Of a stretch of DNA of 34,221 nucleotides, positions 21,333-32,608 are shown piece after piece. A program made the translations under genes and the position numbers. The DNA comes from Pleurotus ostreatus/Saccharomyces cerevisiae fusant (taxonomy: Eukaryota > Opisthokonta): NCBI GenBank assembly GCA_024196135.1, contig JAMQCK010000244.1, forward strand, positions 1 through 34,221, in the 5' to 3' direction. The notes below the pieces were generated by a model. That model did not search any database, had not been told where the DNA came from, and worked only from the letters and a program-made list of their open reading frames with translations. Each line of letters begins with the position of its first letter. The first letter of the stretch is position 1.

Positions 21333-22006
21333 GGCCTGAGTTAACCAACCTACGGGATAGCGTTTAGGTTGCGGACAAGAGCGGAGGAGACTAGACTCGA
21401 GCCAGTCCCCGCTCCGCGGAAGCCGAGGTCAAAGCAAGCTGATACTTGCCCGATTAGAAGAGCGGAGCGGGCACCGCGTTTACTTCCAACTATCTTCGGC
21501 TTCCGGGCCCGGACACCGTAGGTGGCTTCCGCCGCCTCCGCTCGCCTTTCGTCTGCCCCCCGCCTTCCGCGAGCGGGACTGGTTCGAGTCTAGGAGGAGA
21601 CCCTTGAGCTCAATTTGACCATCATCAAACGGAAGCATTCTGCGTCGCCTTCCTTGCTTGCTACAACTGCAGTCTTAAACTTGCGGGTCCAAGTTGCGAA
21701 TACATGTCCAGTGGGGCCATGGCAGTGGAGTTGTCAGTAGCACCTAGCCCAGTCTAGCAGATGTGGACGCGAACCAAACGCGAACAACGCGCGGTATTGT
21801 GATTCGTGGATTCCATCCCCGTTTGGCAATTGTATTGTTGAGATTCTCTGCCTAGACACTCACGAAGGAGTCAGGAAAAGGCGACGAAGTGCTCAATGTA
21901 GGCATTGGAAGCCAGATTACTAGAAAGCATCGTCTAAACATTGTTATAGGCAAGCAAAGCAGTACAATACTTTCATCATTAGATCAACAGTCGTAGATGA
22001 GTATGC
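21333..22006. other. Intergenic F-box-like / CBR1
   Basis: 674 bp upstream of the F-box-like gene and downstream of CBR1. It contains the small inverted-repeat element at 21383-21601. The remainder (21602-22006) has no coding exon that I can support. Confidence 0.6.
21383..21601. mobile_element. MITE-like element, about 201 bp, with 9-bp target duplication
   Basis: Direct repeats GGAGGAGAC at 21383-21391 and 21593-21601 flank a 201-bp unit (21392-21592). Its ends are inverted repeats of about 33 bp: TAGACTCGAGCCAGTCCC on the left and, read on the other strand, TAGACTCGAACCAGTCCC on the right, continuing through GC-rich sequence with two single-base gaps. There is no ORF inside. Terminal inverted repeats plus a target duplication are the signature of a non-autonomous DNA transposon; 9 bp fits Mutator-like elements best, though an 8-bp duplication (hAT-like) with one uneven end base is also possible. 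It sits some 50 bp upstream of the F-box-like gene start. Confidence 0.7.
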
Positions 22007-23381
<1,375 letters not shown>

Positions 23382-23620
23382 ATGTAATTTGCGCGCAGAA
23401 TTCCCTTCCCCCGCAGGTTTGCGGAGTCTGGAACGACCGTGGGTGATCCGGGAAGGTTCAAGCGAAGGGCTAGCCGCCGCTACTCGGTGAAGGTCGAGGA
23501 GAAGCTGTACGAAGTCGAGCTGTACTAAAGTACTGTCGCTTACGCCGCTCTAACTCGATACTAACGGAACTCGGCAGCAGCAGTGCCGTGAACGCGTACG
23601 TGCTATTATACCGGATACCC

Positions 23621-25466
23621 CTATCGTACTAAACGTCCTACTATAAAAGAAACCGTCCACAGTATAGCCGCGAATGGTCCTACCAAAGTCCTCCAAAGCA
23701 CGGCCTCCGCACCGTTCAAGAACCTCGTGAACGCATTCTCCTGCAGCGGTGTCGCCCGACCGCGCCAGGTCATCAAGAACGCGAACGCGCGAGGGTAGGC
23801 GACGAGCAGCAAGTGGATGAGGTTGAGAGGCGGAGGGAACATATACCGCGGCCTCGACGTCATTGTCTCTATCCGTCTCTCCGTGATAGTCCCCTCCTTC
23901 GTGGGCGCAGTAGAGTACACCGCGACCGCTTGAGCAGACGACTGTCTGGTCCGTAAGGCGATGAGCGGTCCATAGCGGTCCCAAGCGTTGACAGAGGTGT
24001 CGGCCGCCTTCGCTGGGACCCGCGTGCAAGCTAGGAATACGGCTCCCGCCATGCACGCGATTACAACAAGGAGCACCGTGAAGAGCATTTCCCGGGTCTC
24101 CATCGGTGTCATATTCGTCCTATTACTGAAGGACATGCTAAAAGCGTTCCCAATGGTCTCGAGAAGCGCGGTGTCCGGTCCTTCGTAGGGTGTTGTGCTC
24201 AGCGCTATGCTGAGAAGAACTGAAATAACGAGTAGTGATGGGACAAGCACCGTAATGGACGGTATGAGGATATTGCTGAAGTCGTTCCACAGGAAGAGCG
24301 CTAGCGGCCAGGTTTGAGATCTTCTTGAGATGAGCAACATAGGTGAGGTGATCGACGACGGCGAGTGGAAAGCCACGAAAGTGAGGACTAGGGCCAGCGA
24401 CAGGTAGAAGAACGATCCCTCCGACGGATACGGCACGTCCGGAAGGGTAGCGACAAACTGGACGAACGTGACGATGGCCGAGATGGTATGGAGGGTTCCT
24501 CGATAAAGGGGGTTGAGGCCAATGCCGAGTGAGGTTATGACGAGGAGGCATTCACGGGCGTGGTACGTCTCCACGGGTGAGTCGGGGAGGATGCGATGGG
24601 GCCGAGGCGGATAGATGAGATAGCCGGCCAGCAAGGCAAAGTACATCCAGAGAGATAGGTTGTAAAGAAGGAGGTTGATCCTGAATAACGTCAGCATGGT
24701 CATATGTGAGCAGAAATGCTGGCGTACCTCGGCGTGCACAGCGCATCGTACCGCGCCCAGATAGACCGCGGTGAATCCATCTGGCCTTGTTCTCCTTGCG
24801 CCCAGCGCTTCTCAAGTGCGTACGATATCAGCTCATGGCGCAACATGGAGTCAGGGACGCCGTCTTCTATGCACAGAAAGTCGATCACTGCGAGGCCGTT
24901 GAGTATGCTACAACGACACCGACGCGCAGGTACGCACCTCTGACCCTTCCCTCGCGCTCATCCTCCCTCAGCCAACTGGTCGTCAGCACATCCCAGAGCT
25001 CGCTGTCTCGCGCGATATCTTGCCCCAGCCGATCCAGCACCGCTGGTATATCCTGCTGCTCGACGGAGTCCAGGTCTGCCTTCGCTTGCCGGACGGTAGA
25101 TGCGCTTCCTAGAATGTCTTCCCTCCCCTTTGCCAGCGTCTCCTTCAGCGAGCGCTGATATTGCAGGAGCAGGAGCAAAGTGAGCGACAAGCGCACTGCA
25201 GGCGTCTCGCTGTCGAGGTCGAAGCGGCCGCGGACATAGTCAAGGAAGCTGGAGTGAGAGGGCTCTTGCGCTTCGACTACTGCGGCGATGGATAGTGGTC
25301 GCGGACGAGGGAGAGTGTTTCTGGCTTGTGGCCTTGGTGTCGGTGTTGGGGGTGTCCCATTGCGACTGGCGTTGCTCGGCCGGCGAGAACGAGATGATGA
25401 GGGCCGTCGACTTGCCGAAGAAGACGAGAGCAGAGGCGTCCGCTCGCTTCTTTGTGCGTTCGACAT
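23621..25466 (-). CDS. Unknown multi-pass membrane protein
   Basis: Not recognised. Exons on the minus strand: 24938-25466, 24728-24887, 23621-24680; 582 residues. Residues 1-75 are cytosolic-type, rich in Ser, Arg and Pro (MSNAQRSERTPLLSSSSASR, then SRSRRPS repeats), with a dileucine-type ERTPLL motif often seen in vacuolar/endosomal proteins. A helical charged region (about 100-175) follows, then, from about 230, seven or eight hydrophobic segments, including NLSLWMYFALLAGYLIYPP, FFYLSLALVLTFVAF, FTVLLVVIACMAGAVFLA and AAILWTVSFIVG. The start ATG 25466 is chosen because ERTPLL immediately follows; the frame is open 48 codons further upstream into an inverted repeat, which I regard as leader. 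Vacuolar location is an inference only. Confidence 0.75.
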
Positions 25467-25582
25467 ATCGTATCCGCCGCGATCCAAAGGAGACTGTTGC
25501 AAGCGTAAGTCGCGGGGAGAGACAGGGGTCGCTCGGGCCGGCACCGACTTCTGATACTGTAGATCGCACGTGGAGGGTGCGT

Positions 25583-25900
25583 GACGAGTTGAAGTTACAG
25601 CTGTTTGCATAAATGATGGCCGATCCGCGCGTTCGAAAAAACATTGAACTTAAATCGAAAATTCGAGATTTTCTTCCAAAATGCCACCAGATACAGGCAA
25701 TCCTTCCCAACTATGCCGTATTACTCTACTTTACACAAAGGACGAGCGCAGAGTAGGGGAATTCGAGCCTGGACACGGCGCGCTCATGCGGCTGGCGCCT
25801 TCCGGAGCATCGGGCCGCATTTTACAATTAAGTTCAATGTTTTTGGCCGACGTGCGGATCAGCCATCATTTATGCAAACAGCTGTAACTGCGACTCAGGA
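25583..25900. repeat. Large imperfect inverted repeat, arms ~70 bp
   Basis: Left arm 25583-25660, right arm about 25823-25900. A 28-bp core is identical in inverted orientation (25593-25620 and 25862-25889, beginning AGTTACAGCTGTTTGCATAA on the left). Outside the core the arms continue through GATCCGC, CGT and AAAAACATTGAACTTAA with scattered mismatches and a 2-base gap. The loop is about 160 bp. No target-site duplication was found, so the origin may be local inverted duplication or an old foldback element. Confidence 0.75.
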
Positions 25901-26177
25901 ATCTGAGGCTAAGGATAAAATTAAGGAAGCAACATCAGCTATCGTAGAATGCCTTATCATAGAAGGGGATGCCGGAGAGAGATGTACTGGCAGTGCAAAG
26001 AAAGCTCCCTTCGTGTCACTGAAGTTCACGAATGAGGATGATTGTTTCAAAGTTATTCATTGCAGTAGGTATATAATCTATGGTGGTATGAGGCCAAGCT
26101 GTCCATCCAGCGGCTGTCTGGCATGTCTATGTGGTGGTAGAGCATCGCATATTCGCAGAATATGTCCGTGGTTGTGA
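25644..26177 (+). other. Doubtful open frame in A/T-richer segment
   Basis: An open plus-strand frame of 177 codons crosses the loop and the right arm. The part from about 25872 (MQTAVTATQESEAKDKIKEA) is acidic and helical and its base composition is visibly poorer in G+C than the flanking genes. No family recognised and no clear intron structure. It could be a remnant of an inserted sequence or chance. Confidence 0.2.
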
Positions 26178-26226
26178 GTTTCGTATTCCGTAGACATCCA
26201 GTGCGTACGGCGCGGCCCGTCAGAGC

Positions 26227-27044
26227 TCACTGCTCGTAGTTCGCATCGGAGTCGTTGGACGTGTCCTCGCTGAGGATGTTGCCGAGGGTGGTGGTGCCAA
26301 GGTCAAGAATGGTTTGCTTGATATCCTTGGTGTCGATGCGGACGGCAGCGAGGAAATTGTTCGCCTCGTCGACGGCTTCGCATTGGGCGGAAATGGCGAG
26401 GAGCAGATCACCGAGTTTATCTCTGAATGGGAGTCAGTAAAGAGCAGGCGACGACGTTGGGGTACACTACTTACCCGGTGTCCTGGATGAGGCTCTGAGC
26501 GGCTTCGTCGTCGTGATCATAGTGATCCTCGAGTCTAGCGAGATCACCGGAGTAATACTGCAAAGCATCGTCAGCGAGTGTCGCGGCGAGAAAGGAACGG
26601 GAGAACGTACGTGAAGATCACCAGCGAAGAGCTTGGCAAGTTGCTCTACGGTCATGATACCACCACCGTCGATTGAACCGAGGGTGGGCGCATTGGCGCC
26701 GACGTAGGACGTGAGCGTCTCGATAGCGTTGATCAGAGAGCTTCTGACGTCGTCGTGGACCGCGTCAATGTTTTCCGCCGTGGCGTTGTTGGCATTGATG
26801 TAACCTACGACTTTGTCAGTACGATGGCGAATGTGCTGGGGGCGGAGGGGTACGTACGCAGCTTCTGGAACGGCGCAGTGAGGTCGTTGCGCAGCTGGAC
26901 CAGCAGTCCGGGCACCGTAAAACAGCTGGTGCCGGGGCCACAGTCATGCACTCGAGTCTCGAGCTCCGGTGTAACGGGTACCGGAGATGCGACAACGACG
27001 CTAGCGATGGCGGCGGCGACAAAGGTGGGCGTAGAGAAACGCAT
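26227..27044 (-). CDS. Small secreted protein, unknown
   Basis: Function unknown. Exons on the minus strand: 26858-27044, 26611-26804, 26475-26557, 26227-26422; 219 residues. N-terminal signal peptide MRFSTPTFVAAAIASVVVAS, then a predicted helical protein rich in Asp, Ala and Leu, with three cysteines (DCGPGTSC near residue 35 and AQCEAV further on) and an acidic C-terminus (EDTSNDSDANYEQ). No membrane segment beyond the signal. All three introns are 52-53 nt with GTACGT or GTAAGT donors, which fixes the frame. A TATA box about 205 bp upstream suggests regulated, strong expression. The overall look recalls fungal hydrophobic-surface-binding or cell-wall proteins, but I see no decisive motif. 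Confidence 0.75.
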
Positions 27045-27247
27045 TGTGGTGGATAAAGCAGACGGTTTGGGTCGCTGGCCGTGAAGGTTGGTTGGTTGGT
27101 TAAGTCGGTTGGTGAAGTGCTGATTGGTGTTTAGGCGAGGAGTGAAGTGGTGGTTGTGCGCTTTAGCTGATAGCTGATAGTCGAGTACTGCTCGGTGAAG
27201 GAGTGAGAGCAATTGGTTGGTGGGGAAAGAAGGATGAGGAGGGCCTG

Positions 27248-27255
27248 CTTATATA
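27248..27255 (-). promoter_or_regulatory. TATA box of secreted-protein gene
   Basis: TATATAAG on the minus strand, about 205 bp upstream of the ATG at 27044. The GC-rich flanks make it stand out. Confidence 0.6.
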
Positions 27256-27399
27256 CCCCCCTCCGGGGGAAGGCCCTCCGAAAGACATAAGTGAGTAAGA
27301 CACGGATAGTAGGAAGCAGTCTCACTCCTCCGAAGGGGCGTCCGCCTACCAACGCCCGTTTTCACCGTGGTTACAGTCAGCCTGAGGCGCGGGATTGCT

Positions 27400-28162
27400 A
27401 GACATCTTGGGAAAGCTGAGAAACCGCCGAGACTTTGTCGACTTTCTGAGTACCGGTGCGAGGCGCTCCGAAACCTTTGTGAGTCGTGGGGACAACCTCG
27501 TCGTTGCTGATCGACCACAGTAAGATTGAAAACGGTGAACATTCGCGAGGAATGAGGTGTGTGATACGGAACGAAGGTCGCGCGCAGCTTCGAAACGTTG
27601 CCATCAGTGTCAAGTAGCACCTGTAGACAGAGAATGAGCTTGCAGGCGCATTTGCATCCGCGTCGAGATGAAGGGAAGAATCAAGACCTTCGGCGCGGAT
27701 GGTAGTGGCTGTGCCGCAGTGAGCACTTGCCACGTGCTCTCGGCTACTTGCATAATGTGGCGCTGCGTACGGATATTGCCGGTGCGCTTCATCCTGAACT
27801 TCCACGCAGAGACCAACCTCCCGGTGCTAGGGATGATCGCTCTCAGCCATTGTACATCTGCAAGACGAACAATAACACCGAGTTTTCTGACTCGCGACAG
27901 CTGCAACTCCATATACTGGGAGTCAGCAGACATCTATCCCGCGGAGCTCCTTCCACCTCTCGAAACCAATGCGCTCTGTCATGGCCGGCTTGACAGGAAC
28001 AACACATGCCCCAACGTTCGGCAACACCCTCGACTGTATTTAGGATGATCTCGACGACTATACTTGTACCTTGCCATCGTCTGGGCTGACGCCCGCAACC
28101 CTTGAAGCGGCCGCGGTCTGCCCCTCTTCGGAGTTGTATTCCTCCACTTCGGCGAGGATCAT
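27400..28162 (-). pseudogene. Possible decayed gene, unrecognised
   Basis: On the minus strand a coding-like frame starts at ATG 28162 (MILAEVEEYNSEEGQTAA), could splice from a GTACAA donor to an ATACAG acceptor into MTERIGFERWKELRG, and then continues only after a one-base frame change into a 107-codon open frame (27610-27933, YMELQLSRVRKLGVIVRLAD). A further one-base change near 27623 would lead on to VLLDTDGNVSKLRATFVPYH. The succession of coding-like pieces in shifting frames suggests a decaying gene, but chance frames in GC-rich DNA are a fair alternative. No family recognised. Confidence 0.28.
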
Positions 28163-28718
28163 TGTCTGCCTGCGTTCTCGTTCTTGGACTAGGTAAGGAT
28201 AGCGCACCGCAACCGCCAGATCTCTCCATCAGTATCCATAAGTGCTGCCTCTCCGAGTGCTAAGACGACAGCTGATCCATCTCCACCTGCTTGATCGTGC
28301 TGGCCGAGGTCATCAAGAGACCGTGCACAGTCAAAACAACAGCGGCAGGTACGGATCGACATACAGTTCCTGACTGAATAGTGCCCGCAAATCCTAACAG
28401 CCACAACGGGGACTGAAACCAGCCTCGGTACCCCGAGCACGCAACCCCACCACGGCCGCACCACCGACGTCGACCGCGTCCATTTACCGCCTACCAGGAC
28501 TCAATTACGAGGCGCCTGGCATCTACCCGCACGGCACCGTAGCGCCGGCATACGTACTAGCATATTCGAGCTACCACCGATCTGGCCCTCCTGCCTGGTA
28601 TTTTCGGGCGCGCGCCTCCCCTGCGCTGTCCCTTACTGCACGCCAAGCTTCACGGTGCCTGCGGTCATGCGCTCTCTTACAGGGCCTAGCTCGACGCGCT
28701 CAGCCCCCGGAATGCTGG

Positions 28719-28726
28719 TATAAAAG
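28719..28726 (+). promoter_or_regulatory. TATA box of thaumatin-like gene 1
   Basis: TATAAAAG, 92 bp upstream of the ATG at 28811. Its position matches that in the paralogue at 32512. Confidence 0.7.
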
Positions 28727-28810
28727 TCAGAGGAGTGGGTTGAGGGATTCATCGGCCCTGTCGACTACTCAGAGACCTCCACATCTCACAACACCTCTTT
28801 CACCTCAAAG

Positions 28811-29527
28811 ATGAAGACCTCCGCCGTCATCGTTGCGCTCGCCGCGTCCATGTCCGCGTCTGCGTACACAATCACCTTTAAGAACCAGTGCAGCTACGGT
28901 GAGTAGCATTCACTGCAGGTCACGATGAACAGGATTGCTGAGGGTGATGTTTTAGCTGTCTGGCCCGCTGTCGGAAAGGCCCCCAACGGCCAGGTCGACA
29001 CCTCGGTCAGTTTCGGCGCCAAACTCAACCCGGGCCAGAGCGTCTCCTGGGGTATCGACAACCACCAGCTCGTACGTGCAGCCGCTCCTCCTTACGCTTG
29101 CCATGTACTGACATGCAATTTAGGGCATCCGTGGCTGGGGCCGCACTGGCTGTGACGGCAACGGCGCTAACTGCGCGACTGGTAAGACCATCAGCGCCAC
29201 ATTTTCGCACTGTCGCTCACCATCCACTTAGGCGCCTGCAACGGAGGCCTCGTCTGCAACGACGCGGGCATCACCGCCCACGCCATCTACTCCGAGTTCG
29301 GCTACGGCGACGCCGGCCAGTGGGGCGGCGAGCGCACCTACTGGGACCTCTCCTTCGTCGGCGGCAGCGTCAACATCCCCGCCCGCCTCTCCTCGACAGA
29401 CGGCGTCTCCGTCACCTGCACGTCGAACTCGTGCCCGACGGACCAGGCGTACCACCAGGACGGCGACAACGCGGCGATGCGCTCGTCCTCCATCTCGGAG
29501 AGCTTCACGCACACCTTCTGCCCTTAG
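28811..29527 (+). CDS. Secreted thaumatin-like protein 1
   Basis: Small PR-5/thaumatin-like protein, secreted; relatives bind or cleave beta-glucan or act in cell-wall remodelling, activity here untested. Exons 28811-28898, 28956-29071, 29124-29181, 29232-29527; 185 residues. Signal peptide MKTSAVIVALAASMSASA, mature start YTITFKNQCSYAVWPAVG, then WGRTGCDGNGANC, ACNGGLVCND, YWDLSFVGGSVNIPARL and the C-terminal FTHTFCP, which match thaumatin landmarks. Only eight cysteines are present, fewer than the 16 of plant proteins and the 10 of short types. Exon lengths are identical to those of the paralogue at 32609, showing gene duplication. Preceded by a TATA box. Confidence 0.82.
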
Positions 29528-29677
29528 ATTATCTACTCACTACTCATATTTGGGACTTAAGCGAGCATATAAAGGGCTTCGAATGTAACGATTGGGCTAA
29601 TTGACGGACTACTACTTGTACGGTATTTATGTGGTAGTAGTACTTTAAGGTCGCAATTGAAAAGGAAATTTGACTGG

Positions 29678-30858
29678 TTATTCTTGCAGTATCCTCGCGA
29701 TGTTGCCTGCATGTATGGCGCTCAGAATATTGCTTTCCTTTCCTTCTCTCCCCTTGGTGAACTCATTGAGGTGATTATCGTACCACTGAATAGTGTCGGC
29801 TGGAACCGCTGTATTTCGAATTGAGCTCGAAATACTGAAGCTTTTCTGAAGGAGCGTACCAGGGAAGTCGGACCCGTATAGGACACGGTCCAATCCCGCA
29901 AACGCTTCGATCATCTCGAGGTTGACGTCGGACGCGCTCAGCGCCGTGTCAAAGTAGAAGCTCCTGAAGTCCTCCATGATCTCGTCCGGTGTCAAAGGAC
30001 AGCCCATGTAAGGCGACAGCGCGGCAACCCGAGCAGCGAGGTAAGGCATGCTGCCTCCGAGATGGGCGAGGATGATCTTGACGTTGGGATACTTGCGCTT
30101 GAAGCCGGTAACAACTAGATGAGCGGCGGCCTTGAATGTCTCGTTGGGTACCTGAAGATGGTTAACAAGAATGAGGAGCGACACGTCGACGTCTACGACT
30201 GACCTCCGTGATGGGTATACCGAGGAACGGTCCTGGGTAAGGCGTCGAAGACGGCGTCTGGGTACCGTGAAGGTGGATGACAGCGCGTCGCCTATCGAGC
30301 TCTTCCAACACGGGAGCGAACGTCTCGTTGGCGATGTATACTGTGCGTGAATCAGGATTTGGCGTCGAAGATATCAATAGGAAGAGCTTACGGGCATCAG
30401 GTCCTACGCCACACGACGATGGCAAAGAAACACCCTGCGCGTGCAACTCGTCGAAGGAGTGTGCAATCACCTGCAGGCATCCTAGTGTAGCTAACTCTTG
30501 AGCGGGCTCTCTGTGCACTCGGACGCTTTTCCGTACCTTCAGTGTCAGCCAAATGCGGCAGACTTGCAAAGAAAGCAAAGCGCGTTGGATGGAGTGCGCA
30601 GATTGCTGCCATCTCCTGATTGCGGGCAGAGACCAGATCCTTGTTGCTGTCGTTGCCAGGAAATCCGGGAAAGGAGAGGATTGCCATATCGATTCCTGCC
30701 TTGTCCATGAACGCGAGGCTGACCTTCGGAGACCAGGGCAGGTTAGCAGCAGGCGGTCGCCATCCGAGGCGAGCTGCGGCGTCCTTCTTGTCAGAAGACA
30801 AAGTAGACGGGAAGTAGTGATGATGGACGTCGATCTTCTTCAGCTGGGAGAACTCCAT
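29678..30858 (-). CDS. Amidohydrolase-2 family metal-dependent decarboxylase (ACMSD-like)
   Basis: TIM-barrel metal enzyme related to aminocarboxymuconate-semialdehyde, gamma-resorcylate and 6-methylsalicylate decarboxylases; cytosolic; the true substrate is not predictable. Exons on the minus strand: 30537-30858, 30392-30481, 30204-30340, 29678-30151; 340 residues. Metal ligands visible: HHH near the start (IDVHHHYFP), HLHG (160-163), H213 in ILAHLGGS and D278 in YGSDFPG. All expected ligands are present, so it should be active. The start is ambiguous: ATG 30858 gives MEFSQLKKIDVHHH, but ATGCAG at about 30912 followed by a GTAAGC donor could splice to a CAG acceptor just before LKKIDVHHH. 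Neighbour FMN1 lies in the same direction, 205 bp upstream. Confidence 0.85.
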
Positions 30859-31063
30859 GCGATAACGTTCAGTACAATCATACGCGCATCCGGCTCGGCT
30901 TACCTGCATAATTTTAGAGTTAATGAAGGTAGGAGGGGACCTGTTTTCCCGTCGTCACAGAATATCATTGGCAAGCCGCTCGTGAGCCAAGTTGACATGA
31001 GATATGCCGCAAAGGAAGCATGCAAGGACCGCGCGGATCACTTTCGTCGCCGGTCACGGCGCG

Positions 31064-31672
31064 CTAAAGCCGACTGTCGTCTCGTACAAGCCAGCTCCCG
31101 TCTAGCATACCCTTTCCCGTCTCGCGCAGTGCCCAAGCTTCGCGACTCAAGCTATTGCGCGCTACATCGCAGTCCGTGCGGATGTCCTCGATCAACGCTT
31201 CCAGCGATGGGTAGTCTTTCTCCTCTCTGATAAACCCCATGATCAAGACTCGCATCTCGACGCCATAGAAGTCGGCCGCGAAGTCGTGAAGGACGTGCAC
31301 TTCCGCTGACCGCTCCTTGTTCTTGTAGACGGGGTTGTACCCAATCGACATCACCATGGGATATATGCTGAATCCGGAAGATGCCTCTGATGATGGCGTT
31401 GGATGGTTCGGATGCGACGACGGTAGGCGAAGGGAAGCCCAGCCGAAGTATACTCCGGATTTGATGTCAGCGATCCACGGTGTCGACCTTTCATCGACCG
31501 GGAGGTTGGCGGTGGGGATTCCTAGTTCTTTGGAGCCCCTTCCAAACCCTTTGATGACCTTGCCTTCCATTCGCAAGGGATATGGTGGTTCAGGCCCTTT
31601 AGAGGGACCAACGACGAGGGGTCGTGAGGTAGACATTGCGGGTGTTGAGGGTATAGTCTGATGGGTATTCAT
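31064..31672 (-). CDS. FMN1: Riboflavin kinase
   Basis: Phosphorylates riboflavin to FMN with ATP, the first step to flavin cofactors. Single exon, 202 residues from ATG 31672 or 190 from the in-frame ATG 31636; the second (MSTSRPLVVGPSKGPEPPYP) looks like the usual cytosolic start. Family motifs: MEGKVIKGFGRGSKELGIPTAN, with the PTAN residues binding nucleotide and metal; SGVYFGWA; MSIGYNPVYKNKERSAEVH, with the catalytic Glu in the final motif; HDFAADFYG. A Ser/Pro-rich loop (about residues 90-105) is an insertion relative to short homologues. It is one of the few intronless genes in the window. No adjacent riboflavin-pathway gene. Confidence 0.93.
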   Translation of the reverse strand: MNTHQTIPSTPAMSTSRPLVVGPSKGPEPPYPLRMEGKVIKGFGRGSKELGIPTANLPVDERSTPWIADIKSGVYFGWASLRLPSSHPNHPTPSSEASSGFSIYPMVMSIGYNPVYKNKERSAEVHVLHDFAADFYGVEMRVLIMGFIREEKDYPSLEALIEDIRTDCDVARNSLSREAWALRETGKGMLDGSWLVRDDSRL

Positions 31673-31910
31673 GTAAGGACAAAAGTGCGCGACCTGGTCG
31701 AATGATTATTCGTACCAGCGGCAGCGGAAAGGATTCGTTTTAAGCTGTGAGCACACGGGCGTACGGCACACAATTTTCTATATTCCCTTGGACAGTCCTT
31801 GTTGGCAGATGTGAGTCCACTCAGCAGGATGGGACATGGAAGTTCGGGAGGAAGCCTTTCGGCGCGACAGGCCGACCGCTACTGGCCCGGCAATCTCCGA
31901 AGTTGAACTT

Positions 31911-31928
31911 CGTCACGTTTTCGTGACG
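31911..31928. promoter_or_regulatory. Palindromic CRE/bZIP-like site
   Basis: CGTCACG, a TTTT spacer and CGTGACG form a perfect 7-bp inverted repeat; each half holds TGACG, the bZIP half site. Lies between divergent FMN1 and thaumatin-like 2. Confidence 0.45.
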
Positions 31929-32511
31929 TGGCACCTCTTGGTCTTTACCTCCATTGGCCAGTGTCACTGTCAATTTTGGCCTGACCATCCCAACGCTCGG
32001 GACCCGAGGCCTTCAAAGCGCTCTATAGTGAGGCTCTAGAGCACATCGTGTCTTCACAGTCCGAGGTATAACATCCGCGTATGTCGGCGAAGAAGCAACT
32101 GTTGCCCGCGACTTTCGAGACGAGGTGAATGATACGCGATGATGCTCGCTGGTTTTTTGCCATTTTGTCTTTCAATGAACAGCCTTTGCGTCCGGAAGCG
32201 GTCTCCGACGGTGGGCTCAGACGTCACGAGAGGTTAACGATCTGCATTATTATGAAGGGCGTACAGATCGACATGTGCGCCGTGGCGCACCTCGGTACGC
32301 TCCGTCCACCTCGCCGCAGGGCGCGTCCGTTCACCCCACGGCCGTGGAGCGACTGCCATTGTACGCACCCTCGACGACGCAGCGAGCGCAGTGCCGCCGT
32401 GCGGCCGCCAGCACTGGACCGTCGCATATGCGCAGTTGCGGGCCGTCTCATCAGACATCTAGCGACGGTGGTGCGTTTCACTGTTCGCTCCCCGTAGGTC
32501 TGCGACCAGGA

Positions 32512-32519
32512 TATAAGAG
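32512..32519 (+). promoter_or_regulatory. TATA box of thaumatin-like gene 2
   Basis: TATAAGAG, 97 bp upstream of the ATG at 32609, matching the spacing of thaumatin-like gene 1. Confidence 0.65.
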
Positions 32520-32608
32520 CGGACTCGACGACCAATGTCCTCCATCCACTCACCTTCACTACTTTCTTTCACGTCGCATCGTATCTTCAGCACTTTCAGT
32601 CAAACAAG

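Larger units (their letters stand above)
25467..26226. other. Intergenic region dominated by an inverted repeat
   Basis: 760 bp between the 5' end of the membrane protein and the 3' end of a secreted protein, both on the minus strand. It contains a large inverted repeat (25583-25900) and an A/T-richer segment with an open plus-strand frame (25644-26177). Confidence 0.6.
27045..28810. other. Long intergenic region with possible decayed gene
   Basis: About 1.77 kb. It holds the leader and promoter of the secreted-protein gene (to about 27260), a possible decayed minus-strand gene (27400-28162), and the promoter of the first thaumatin-like gene (TATA at 28719). The stretch 28170-28700 shows no coding exon I can support. 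Confidence 0.55.
31673..32608. other. Divergent intergenic FMN1 / thaumatin-like 2
   Basis: 936 bp between divergent genes. Contains the palindrome CGTCACG-TTTT-CGTGACG (31911-31928), another ACGTCAC site (32221) and a TATA box (32512). No coding exon supported; several open frames on both strands are GC-driven. Confidence 0.55.

Noticed and set aside
21575..21600. GGTTCGAGTC as a tRNA B box or tRNA-derived SINE
   Set aside because: The surrounding bases are explained by the terminal inverted repeat; no acceptor or D arm can be formed.
30553..31230. 225-codon plus-strand frame opposite the amidohydrolase and FMN1
   Set aside because: Spans two clear minus-strand genes and their gap; composition is that of a shadow frame.
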